Assembly (NCBI RefSeq): GCF_001427785.1
Contig: NZ_LMHM01000012.1
Location: forward strand, 659,157 to 709,035
Source: Lysobacter sp. Root690
Lineage (GTDB): Bacteria > Pseudomonadota > Gammaproteobacteria > Xanthomonadales > Xanthomonadaceae
Length of the DNA stretch: 49,879 nucleotides
Direction: 5' to 3'
A model generated the notes under the pieces. The model saw only the letters and a list, made by a program, of their open reading frames with translations. It searched no databases and was not told the origin of the DNA. Positions within the stretch are counted from its first letter, which is position 1; the number at the start of each line of letters is the position of its first letter. Shown here piece by piece: positions 32,582-40,598 of this stretch. A program made the position numbers and the translations under genes.

Positions 32582-32757
32582 AGCGCTCCCCTTAACGTCC
32601 TACCCCCGTCTGGTGTCCGCAAATGTAGCTGAACGGTGCAAACTCTCGCCACTTCATGCGAGCATTGGGGCTTGGTTGCCCACCAGGGCGACGCCCCTGC
32701 TGGAAGGAGGGCGCCACCCTACAGGGCTTGATTCCGGAGGCCTGACAGGGGGCTTTG
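32582..32757. promoter_or_regulatory. Divergent promoter region of the four-gene defence locus
   Basis: 176 bases between the GHKL-DUF3883 gene (minus) and the helicase operon (plus). It should hold both promoters, so the two transcription units can be co-regulated. It contains the small palindrome GGGCGACGCCC near 32686. No clear sigma-70 boxes were identified by eye. Confidence 0.45.
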
Positions 32758-35682
32758 ATGTCGGGGGACAAAGAGACGCTTCTTAGCGCGGCCAATCCAC
32801 AACAGCGCGAGGCCATTCTCACTACGGAAGGCCCGGTGCTCATCATTGCGGGCCCAGGGTCGGGCAAGTCCTACACCCTGGTCGAGCGCATCGTCTACCT
32901 CATCACCCGCAAGGGCGTTGCTCCAGAATCGCTGCTGGTTGTCACCTTCACTGACAAGGCGGCGCGGGAGCTGACTACTCGCATCTCTAATCGGCTGGCC
33001 GAACTGGACATCAAGTTCAACCTGAACGAGATGTACCTCGGGACATTCCATTCCATCTGCCTGCGCCTGTTAGAAGACCATCAGGAATACACCCGCCTAA
33101 AGCGCAGCTTCACCCTTTTCGACCAGTTCGACCAGCAGTACTTCCTGTACCAGCGCATCAAAGAGTTCCGCGCCATTGCGGACGGCACCATGGTTATGGG
33201 CGATGACGGCATCGGTCGCTGGAACCAGTCCGAGAACCTGCTGCATTGGCTCAACAAGGTCGGCGAGGAGGCCTTGGACGCGGAGGCGCTCGCACAAGCG
33301 CCGGAGGTCGAAGTAAAGGCGTTGGGGCTGCTGTTCCGCCGCTATCAGGAGCTTCTGGCCGAGCACAACGCGCTGGACTTCTCCGGCATCCAGTTCGAGG
33401 CGCTGCAACTGCTGGAAAAGCACCCCCAGGTGCTGGAGGCCGTGCGAGCCAAGCTGTCCTACCTAATGGTGGACGAATACCAAGACACCAACACTATCCA
33501 GGAGCGGCTGTTGCTGCTGTTGGCCGGAGAAAAGAAGAACCTATGTGTGGTGGGTGACGACGACCAGGGTCTATACCGTTTTCGCGGCGCCACCATCCGC
33601 AACATTCTGGAGTTCCCTAAGCTCTTCGCCGAGGGCCAGTGCAAGCAGGTCCAGTTGACCGTCAACTATCGCTCGCACCCGGACATAATCCGCTTTTACA
33701 ACGAATGGATGCTGGACCAGAAGTGGGACGACGGTGAGCGAAAGTATCGCTACGACAAGCAAATCCTGCCGCGCGAGGCTCGGTTTCCTGAGGTGCCTGC
33801 TGTACTGAAGCTCAGGGCCACGGATCCCGCCGGAGACAGCGCCCAGTGGCACGCTGAGGTACTGGCATTCCTAAATGCGCTGAAGGACTCGGGCAAGCTT
33901 ACCGACTGGAACCAAGTCGCCTTCCTGTACCAGTCGGTGAAGAGTGACCGTGCCCAGGACCTGGCCCGCTTCCTCGAAGGGGCCGGCGTGCCGGTCTATT
34001 CGCCGCGCTCCAACCTGTTTTTCGAGCGCGAAGAAGTGCGGATGATGATCGGGGCGCTGATCTTCCTGTTCCCGCAGTTCGCGAAGGTGCGGGTATGGTC
34101 GGATGGCGCGACCTTGCCCATCTGGAACTACTACGACCAGCAGTGCTTCAAGCCGTTCGCCGACGAGCTGCGTAAGCCTGAGAACAGGGCGCTGCTGGAG
34201 TGGGCGCGGCCCCTGGCCAAGCGCCACGTCGTGCTGGCCCAAACCACTGACTATGCCTTCTCTAGCCTCTTCTACCAGCTGTTGCAGTTCCCGCTATTCT
34301 CGCGCTACCTGGGCGAGGAAGCGACCCACGGCGTGGACAAAGGGCGTGCGGCCCGCAACCTGGCGACCTTTTCCAGCCTGCTGACCAAGTTCGAGCACCT
34401 GCACTACGTCAGCGTATTGAACCCGGAGTGGCTGGAACGCAACTTACGCGATCTGTTCAACCACTACCTCCGCTTCCTGAAGGACGGCGGCCTCGGCGAG
34501 TACGAGGACACGGCTGACTACGCGCCCAAGGGCTGCGTCTCGTTCCTGACCATCCATCAGTCCAAGGGGCTGGAGTTCCCTGTGGTGGTGTGCGGCTCGA
34601 TGGAGGCTGGCCCGCGCAAGCAGCACCGCGACATGGACGTGCTGCTGGAGGAAGGCGGCTATTTGTCCAAGGCCACGTTCGAGCCGTTGGAGCACATCAA
34701 GACCTTCGACTTCTCGCGACTGTTTTACACCGCCTTCTCGCGGGCGCAAAACCTGCTAGTGCTGGCAGCGCAGCAGCGCGGGGGAAAGGGCCAGCGCCGA
34801 GCGCCGTCGAAGTACTTCGAGCGCATGTTCGAAGAGCTTCCCAAGTGGCGTGACGTGGACCTGGGTGTACTGGACTACGAGCCGGTGAAGGAGATCAACC
34901 TCAAGCGCGAGTATTCGTTTACCTCACACATCACCGTGTTCGAGAACTGCGCGGAGCAATATCGCTTCTTTAAGGAGCTGGACTTTGCACCCATCCGCGA
35001 GAGCCAGATCCTGTTCGGTACGTTGGTGCACCAGACCATCGAGGACATCCACAAGACGGTGTTGCGGGGCGAGGAAGGCACGCTGGACGGTGACAGTATT
35101 GCCGGGTGGTTCTCGGCCAACTACGCCACGCTGTCCAAGAAGGAGCGTGTGTACCTGGCTGCCAGCTCCCAGCGGGCGGCACTGAACCACGTTTTGCGCT
35201 ACTACGAGCGCGAGAAGGGCCACTGGGACAGGATCAAGGAAGCCGAAGTCGAGATTTCACTGGTCAAGGATAGCTATATCCTCAAGGGCAGCGTGGACTT
35301 GATTCGGGGCGAGAACGACACGGTCGAGATCATCGACTTCAAGTCGGAAAAAAAGCCGGACATGGAGAAGGACAAGGAACGGCTCAAGCAGTACCAAAGC
35401 CAGTTGCAGGTGTACGCCCATCTGGTCGAGGAACGCACCGGGCAGAAAGTCAGCCGGATGCACCTGTATTACACCGGCGAGGAAGGCGGCAACCCCTACG
35501 TCTCCTTTCCGAAGGATGATCGTGCCATCGGCAAGACCATTGGCCGGTTTGATGACATCGTGGCCCGCATAGAACGGCGGGACTACCAGATGGCGGCCCG
35601 ACCGGCCAAGCTGTGCGTCGAATGCGACATGCGTGCCTACTGCGACAACAAGAATTGGAAATTCAGGAAGACAGGATCATGA
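32758..35682 (+). CDS. UvrD/PcrA-type helicase fused to Fe-S PD-(D/E)XK nuclease (defence)
   Basis: A 974-residue superfamily 1A helicase-nuclease. Helicase motifs: NPQQREAI (13-20), Walker A GPGSGKS (32-38), TFTDKAARE, Walker B LMVDEYQDTN (about 237-246), GDDDQGLYRFRGA, VNYRSHPDI, TIHQSKGLEFPVVV (about 597-610) and FYTAFSRAQN (about 655-664). The C-terminal nuclease has a leading Cys in ENCAEQYRFF (about 730), GTLVHQTIEDIH, GSVDLIR and IIDFKSEKK (D and E/D-x-K, about 846-866), and CVECDMRAYC (954-963), which is the four-Cys Fe-S pattern of AddB and Cas4. AGGGGG precedes ATG 32758. Overlaps the methyltransferase start (ATGA). Confidence 0.93.
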   Translation: MSGDKETLLSAANPQQREAILTTEGPVLIIAGPGSGKSYTLVERIVYLITRKGVAPESLLVVTFTDKAARELTTRISNRLAELDIKFNLNEMYLGTFHSICLRLLEDHQEYTRLKRSFTLFDQFDQQYFLYQRIKEFRAIADGTMVMGDDGIGRWNQSENLLHWLNKVGEEALDAEALAQAPEVEVKALGLLFRRYQELLAEHNALDFSGIQFEALQLLEKHPQVLEAVRAKLSYLMVDEYQDTNTIQERLLLLLAGEKKNLCVVGDDDQGLYRFRGATIRNILEFPKLFAEGQCKQVQLTVNYRSHPDIIRFYNEWMLDQKWDDGERKYRYDKQILPREARFPEVPAVLKLRATDPAGDSAQWHAEVLAFLNALKDSGKLTDWNQVAFLYQSVKSDRAQDLARFLEGAGVPVYSPRSNLFFEREEVRMMIGALIFLFPQFAKVRVWSDGATLPIWNYYDQQCFKPFADELRKPENRALLEWARPLAKRHVVLAQTTDYAFSSLFYQLLQFPLFSRYLGEEATHGVDKGRAARNLATFSSLLTKFEHLHYVSVLNPEWLERNLRDLFNHYLRFLKDGGLGEYEDTADYAPKGCVSFLTIHQSKGLEFPVVVCGSMEAGPRKQHRDMDVLLEEGGYLSKATFEPLEHIKTFDFSRLFYTAFSRAQNLLVLAAQQRGGKGQRRAPSKYFERMFEELPKWRDVDLGVLDYEPVKEINLKREYSFTSHITVFENCAEQYRFFKELDFAPIRESQILFGTLVHQTIEDIHKTVLRGEEGTLDGDSIAGWFSANYATLSKKERVYLAASSQRAALNHVLRYYEREKGHWDRIKEAEVEISLVKDSYILKGSVDLIRGENDTVEIIDFKSEKKPDMEKDKERLKQYQSQLQVYAHLVEERTGQKVSRMHLYYTGEEGGNPYVSFPKDDRAIGKTIGRFDDIVARIERRDYQMAARPAKLCVECDMRAYCDNKNWKFRKTGS

Positions 35683-37667
35683 GCAAGACCACCACCATCG
35701 CGCAGGGCGACCTGTCACTGAGTAAGCCCGACGGCAGCACCACCAACGTCGAGAAGTACGAATTCGAGCCGATCAAGGGCTATCCGATGTTGAACTGGCG
35801 CGGCAAGCGTCCGTTCACGGCGACTCAGTTCTATCCGGCGCAGCTGAAGGAAGTACATGGCGAAGAGGTGGACGGCTGGCGTAACAAGATTTTCTGGGGC
35901 GACAATCTTCAGGTGATGAGTCACCTGTTAAAGCAGTTCAGGGGTAAGGTCAATATGGTTTATATCGATCCGCCATTTGACTCAAAAGCAGACTATCGAA
36001 AAAAGATTCATCTAAAAGGCAAGACGGTCACGGGTGACGTCGCGGCCTTTGAAGAGAAGCAGTATGGTGACCTTTGGTCTAACGATGAATACCTCCAGTT
36101 CATGTATGAAAGGCTGGTTCTTCTTCGTGAGTTGCTTACAGAAGAAGGCAGCATTTGGGTTCAATGCGACTGGCATCGCAGTCATCACATACGTTGCTTG
36201 CTTGAGGAAGTATTTGGTCCGGAAAATTTCTTAAACGAGGTCGTCTGGCAGCGGACTGACCCGCATAACGATGCCAAGAGTCGACTTGGAATAATTCACG
36301 ACACCATATTCTGGGTCGCCAAGAAGAAGGAGAAAGCGTTCTACGACTGGCAGGCTGCTGCCGGTAATCTTTCTGCTTCAGCGCTCAGCGAATATAGCTT
36401 AGTTCGCTTGGATGATGGCTCGGTGGTCACCTATTCGGAAGAAACGAAAGAGCTTGGCAAGCGATTTAAGGTAGAAAATACAACCTACAAAGGGAAGGAC
36501 TCTAAGCGGCAATTCGAGTGGCGTGGGGTCCGGCCGTCGCCTAATCGTGTTTGGGCGTATGCCTCTCCCGAGGAAATGGATCAAGCCCTGGAGCGTGGGG
36601 ATCTTTATCTTCGCGATCTGAATAAGGGTTCTACTCGCTGCAAGGTCTTCTTTCTAGAGGAAAGTAACGGCCGTCTATTGCAATCGATCTGGACTGACTG
36701 TGGCCGGATGAAGGGTGGATCTGACTACCCCACCCGCAAGCCCGAGCAATTGCTGGAAAGAATTGTTACCGCTGGCTGCCCAGTTGGAGGGATTGTTCTA
36801 GACACATTTGTCGGATCAGGAACTGCCGCTGTGGTAGCTCAGAAACTTGGCCGTAAGTTTATTGCAGCCGACATCAACCTTGGCGCAGTTCAGTCGTCAA
36901 CTAAGCGATTGAATGGTTCTGCAGAGGACCTTCGCCAGCAGTCTCTTCTGGATGGAGAGAAGCGGTTTTCCGGATTCGAGGTTTACAACGTCAACAACTA
37001 CGATATTTTCCGGAACCCGACCCAAGCAAAAGAACTGCTGCTTGAAGCACTGGAAATCCAGAAGCTGGAGTTCAGTGCTGTGTTCGATGGCGAGAAGGAT
37101 GGACGCATGGTGAAGATCATGCCCGTCAACCGAATCTCCACCAGCGCCGACCTCAATGAGCTGATCGCTGGCTTCGACTACAAGGCTTGGGAACGCCGCA
37201 AGGCTGAAGCGCCCACGCGCCCGGTCGAAAAGGTCACGCTCGTCTGCATGGGCCACGAGCCCGACCTGGCAGCCCAGTTGGTGCTAGCTGCCAAGCCATA
37301 CCTGATCAACGTGGAAGTGGTGGACATTCTGCGCGACAAGTCCAACCTGGAGTTCAAACGGGATTCCGAAGCCAAGGTCGTCGTCAAGAACGGCGAGCTG
37401 GCCATCGAGCGCTTCTACCCGATGAGCCTGCTGCAAAAGTTGTCCTTGCAGAAGGAGTCGGCCGGCGAATGGCGTGAGTTGGTCGAATCCGTGCTGATTG
37501 ACTGGAACTATGACGGCGCGGTACTGCAACCGGCCGAGGTTGACATCCCGGACAAGAATGAGCTCGTCTCCGGCAAGTACAAGGTGCCGGCCGACGCGGG
37601 TACCATCCGCGTCAAGATCACCGACCTGCTTTCTGAATCGTGGGAAGGAAACATCGGAAATGGCTAA
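35679..37667 (+). CDS. Beta-class DNA methyltransferase, type III Mod-like (defence)
   Basis: A 662-residue amino-methyltransferase (N6-adenine or N4-cytosine). WRNKIFWGDNLQVMSHLLKQ precedes the catalytic VYIDPPFDSKADY (about 95-107). The AdoMet site DTFVGSGTAAVVAQKLG is at about 374-390, the beta-class order. Residues 110-370 hold the target-recognition region, and the last 180 residues look like an interaction domain. The start overlaps the helicase stop and the end overlaps the Res start, so all three are one transcript. Bases 35935-37010 are clearly more AT-rich than both flanks, suggesting replacement of the catalytic and recognition segment. Confidence 0.93.
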   Translation: MSKTTTIAQGDLSLSKPDGSTTNVEKYEFEPIKGYPMLNWRGKRPFTATQFYPAQLKEVHGEEVDGWRNKIFWGDNLQVMSHLLKQFRGKVNMVYIDPPFDSKADYRKKIHLKGKTVTGDVAAFEEKQYGDLWSNDEYLQFMYERLVLLRELLTEEGSIWVQCDWHRSHHIRCLLEEVFGPENFLNEVVWQRTDPHNDAKSRLGIIHDTIFWVAKKKEKAFYDWQAAAGNLSASALSEYSLVRLDDGSVVTYSEETKELGKRFKVENTTYKGKDSKRQFEWRGVRPSPNRVWAYASPEEMDQALERGDLYLRDLNKGSTRCKVFFLEESNGRLLQSIWTDCGRMKGGSDYPTRKPEQLLERIVTAGCPVGGIVLDTFVGSGTAAVVAQKLGRKFIAADINLGAVQSSTKRLNGSAEDLRQQSLLDGEKRFSGFEVYNVNNYDIFRNPTQAKELLLEALEIQKLEFSAVFDGEKDGRMVKIMPVNRISTSADLNELIAGFDYKAWERRKAEAPTRPVEKVTLVCMGHEPDLAAQLVLAAKPYLINVEVVDILRDKSNLEFKRDSEAKVVVKNGELAIERFYPMSLLQKLSLQKESAGEWRELVESVLIDWNYDGAVLQPAEVDIPDKNELVSGKYKVPADAGTIRVKITDLLSESWEGNIGNG

Positions 37668-40377
37668 GGGCACGCGCAAGGCCGCCAAGGAAAGCCCGTC
37701 GAGCGTGGCCGCCTCGCTCGACTTCGCTTTCTTCCGCTTCCTGTGGCAGTTCCATCAGGCCAACAAAGGCAACATCCGTAAGAGCTATCGCGAGCTGACC
37801 CGCAAGTTCCTCGACTTCAATGACCCCGAGAAGAACCCCAAGGCCTTCCTGCGCCAGCCGCAGTTCGAGGCGCTGGAAACCTACGTTTTCCTGAAGGAAT
37901 TCCTAGGCAACGCAAAGGTCGAAGAAATCTTCAAAGCATGGTACGAGCGCAGCGGCAAGTTCGAGGGTCGCCAGTTTGGTTCGTTTCGCGGGACCGCTGG
38001 GCAGGAGATGTTCCAGTTCGGTGACTCCGATGAGCTTGAGCTGAGCTCATACAAGACGCTGTTCGACCGCATGCGCAAGAACAGCCGGATGTACTCCAAC
38101 TACATCTTTGCACTGACCATGGGTACAGGTAAGACCATCTTGATGGCGACGTGCATCTTTTACGAGTTTCTGCTTGCCAACAAGTTCCCGAAGGATCCCC
38201 ACTTCTGCCACAACGCGCTGGTGTTCGCCCCGGACAAGACGGTGCTGCAATCGCTGAAGGAAATCGAAGGCTTTGACCTGTCCGGCGTCGTGCCATCGGA
38301 GTACGTCTCATGGATGACCGCGAACCTGAATTTCCATTATCTGGAAGAAGCCGGCACTTCACTGGACACGATGGACAGGTCAAAGTTCAATATTATCGTC
38401 TCTAATACCCAGAAGATCATTCTCAAACGCCAGCACAAGAACAGGAACGCTACCGACAAGCTGTTCGGAGCCACGGCAGAAATCCTCACTCCGTCCAGCG
38501 TGTACGACGAAAACGCCGACCTGTATGGCTTCGACCAGCCGGAGGATGAGGCCGATCTGACCACCAACCAGCGTTTCGAAAAGCTGCGCCGGCTGGAACA
38601 ACTAGGTATCTATGTAGACGAGGCCCACCACGCCTTCGGCAAAAGCTTGGCCAAGGACATGGGCGTCGGCCAAAAAGAAGCAGACACCAGCCTGCGTACG
38701 ACGATCGACCAACTGGCCAAGAGCTTGAAGAACACCGGCACGCATGTCGTGGCTTGTTTCAATTACACCGGCACTCCCTACGTCGGCCGCGAAGTTCTTC
38801 CAGAAGTGGTGTACGCATACGGACTAAAGGAGGCCATCGACAAAGGTTTCTTAAAGAATGTCGAGCTGCACGGTTACACCAATACCCGGACCGACGAGTT
38901 CGTGGGCATTGCTATCGAGGAGTTCCTGAAGCAAACAGCCGACCTAGAACCGGAAGGCTTGCGGCCGAAGATCGCATTTTTCGCAGGCACAGTGGAAGAA
39001 CTGACCGGCGAATTGAAGCCCGCCGTCGAAGCTGCTCTCGTCAAACACGGCATTCCCACCTCACGCATTCTCGTGAATGTGGGTGACGAGAAAATCACTT
39101 CCAACGACGATATCCGCGAGTTCAATCGGTTGGATACCGAAGGATCGGAAAAGCAATTCATCCTCCTGGTCAACAAGGGTCGCGAGGGTTGGAACTGCCG
39201 CTCCCTGTTCGGCGTCGGCTTATTTCGCCAGCCGAAGTCTAAGATATTCGTCCTGCAAGCCACTATGCGCTGCCTACGTTCCATCGGCCAAACCCAATAC
39301 ACGGGTCACGTTTTCCTCTCCAACGATAACCTGAAAATTCTTAATGACGAGTTGCAGCAAAACTTCCGCATCAGCACCGACGAGTTGCAGAAGAAGGACA
39401 ACAACAAAGAGCGTGTTCAAATCAAGGTGGTTCTTCCGTCCGTGAAGATCAAGCTGGTTCGCGTGCGCAAGCAGTTTGAAATGAAGGAGAAAGCGTTCAA
39501 GCCCGGCGTCGCGCTGGGGGTAGACAGGACAGATACTGATGCCTGGAAAGAGTTGACGGAAAAGTACCGCCTGCTGGAAACGCGACAGGGAGGACTGAGC
39601 TTGGAAGATGCCGCACAGTCCGGGAAGGTGGACATCCGCGACTTGACCGACCGCCGCCATAAGCGCGAATTCTCGCGCCTGACCTTGGTAGCAGAAGTGG
39701 CTCGCTATCTCAATCGCAACCCACTGGTAGTGGAAGACCTGCTGGATTCCACCAAGGAAGGCACGGACGAGTTGGTGGTCATCACCAACGAGTTCAACGA
39801 ACTTCTGTACGACGAGATCATCCCACGGTTGTTCAAGCTGTTGTATGACCTGGACGAAACCAAGCAAACCGAGGAGCACGAGGTCGAACTGATCAAACTC
39901 CCGCCGCAAGGTTATTACGAGGTCAATGCCGCCAAGGACAAAATAGTCCGCCTGACAGACAGCAGCATTACGAACGACTTCAAGGAAAAGAGCTTCCACC
40001 TGGACGCCTACTGCTTCGACTCCGGCTCCGAGCGGCAGTTGTTCTGGGACTTACTCCAGCACAGTAAGGTCAAGAAGATCTACTTCACGGGCATGTTGAC
40101 CCACGGCCAATCCGATTTCTTCATCCAGTACATCGACCCGGAAAGCCACACCGTTCGTAGCTACTATCCCGACTTCCTATTCGAACGTATCGAGGAGGAC
40201 GGCACGACCACGTACGTCATCGTTGAGGTGAAAGCCGATAACCAGATCGACGACGCGGTAGTGCGGGCTAAGAAGGACTTCGCCAGCCAAACCGCTGTCG
40301 CCAGCGGCATGGAATACATGCTGATGAAGTCTACAGATGCCGATACTAGCAACGTCGCTTCACTCCTAAACGCTTGA
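37660..40377 (+). CDS. Type III restriction-like Res: SF2 helicase with PD-(D/E)XK nuclease (defence)
   Basis: A 905-residue protein starting at ATG 37660, 8 bases inside the methyltransferase end. Superfamily 2 motifs: Walker A TMGTGKTIL (about 153-161), VDEAHHAFG (about 318-326), FNYTGTPY (about 365-372) and ATMRCLRSIGQTQYTGH (near 533-549). The C-terminal nuclease has YPDFLFERI ... YVIVEVKAD, the PD...E-x-K pattern (about 835-858). It should translocate on DNA and cut unmodified targets with the upstream methyltransferase. The extra helicase-nuclease and GHKL partner set it apart from a plain type III system. Confidence 0.93.
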   Translation: MAKGTRKAAKESPSSVAASLDFAFFRFLWQFHQANKGNIRKSYRELTRKFLDFNDPEKNPKAFLRQPQFEALETYVFLKEFLGNAKVEEIFKAWYERSGKFEGRQFGSFRGTAGQEMFQFGDSDELELSSYKTLFDRMRKNSRMYSNYIFALTMGTGKTILMATCIFYEFLLANKFPKDPHFCHNALVFAPDKTVLQSLKEIEGFDLSGVVPSEYVSWMTANLNFHYLEEAGTSLDTMDRSKFNIIVSNTQKIILKRQHKNRNATDKLFGATAEILTPSSVYDENADLYGFDQPEDEADLTTNQRFEKLRRLEQLGIYVDEAHHAFGKSLAKDMGVGQKEADTSLRTTIDQLAKSLKNTGTHVVACFNYTGTPYVGREVLPEVVYAYGLKEAIDKGFLKNVELHGYTNTRTDEFVGIAIEEFLKQTADLEPEGLRPKIAFFAGTVEELTGELKPAVEAALVKHGIPTSRILVNVGDEKITSNDDIREFNRLDTEGSEKQFILLVNKGREGWNCRSLFGVGLFRQPKSKIFVLQATMRCLRSIGQTQYTGHVFLSNDNLKILNDELQQNFRISTDELQKKDNNKERVQIKVVLPSVKIKLVRVRKQFEMKEKAFKPGVALGVDRTDTDAWKELTEKYRLLETRQGGLSLEDAAQSGKVDIRDLTDRRHKREFSRLTLVAEVARYLNRNPLVVEDLLDSTKEGTDELVVITNEFNELLYDEIIPRLFKLLYDLDETKQTEEHEVELIKLPPQGYYEVNAAKDKIVRLTDSSITNDFKEKSFHLDAYCFDSGSERQLFWDLLQHSKVKKIYFTGMLTHGQSDFFIQYIDPESHTVRSYYPDFLFERIEEDGTTTYVIVEVKADNQIDDAVVRAKKDFASQTAVASGMEYMLMKSTDADTSNVASLLNA

Positions 40378-40476
40378 GCAACGCTTGTGGACTGCCACGT
40401 GCGACCAAGCAGGCTCTCGGGCGTTCGCTCCATGATCCATGAGCTGCCCTTGAAGGCGCCAAATGTGTCCGGTGTA

Positions 40477-40580
40477 CCCTGCCATGGAGAGAGTGGTTTA
40501 AACTTGGAAGCCATGGGCGCGTCAAATTCCGCGGTCAACCACAGCGCTCACGTCGAGCCGCGAAGCGGCTTCGATTAAAG
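40477..40580. repeat. Flanking direct repeat, copy A (with hairpin)
   Basis: Starts CCCTGCCATGGAGAGAGTGG, includes an exact 13-base TGGGCGCGTCAAA shared with copy B, and ends with the hairpin AGCCGC-GAA-GCGGCT (40556-40570). It lies in the 222-base gap after the Res stop, where the facing ABC-3C ATPase gene also ends. See copy B at 44388-44529. Could be a terminator, a recombination boundary or part of a structured RNA. Confidence 0.65.
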
Positions 40581-40598
40581 TTGTTCGTTGTCGAGTAT

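Noticed and set aside
29282-40377. Calling the locus DISARM or BREX
   Set aside because: No DUF1998, PLD, PglZ or BrxL-type gene is visible; only the methyltransferase and helicase themes overlap.
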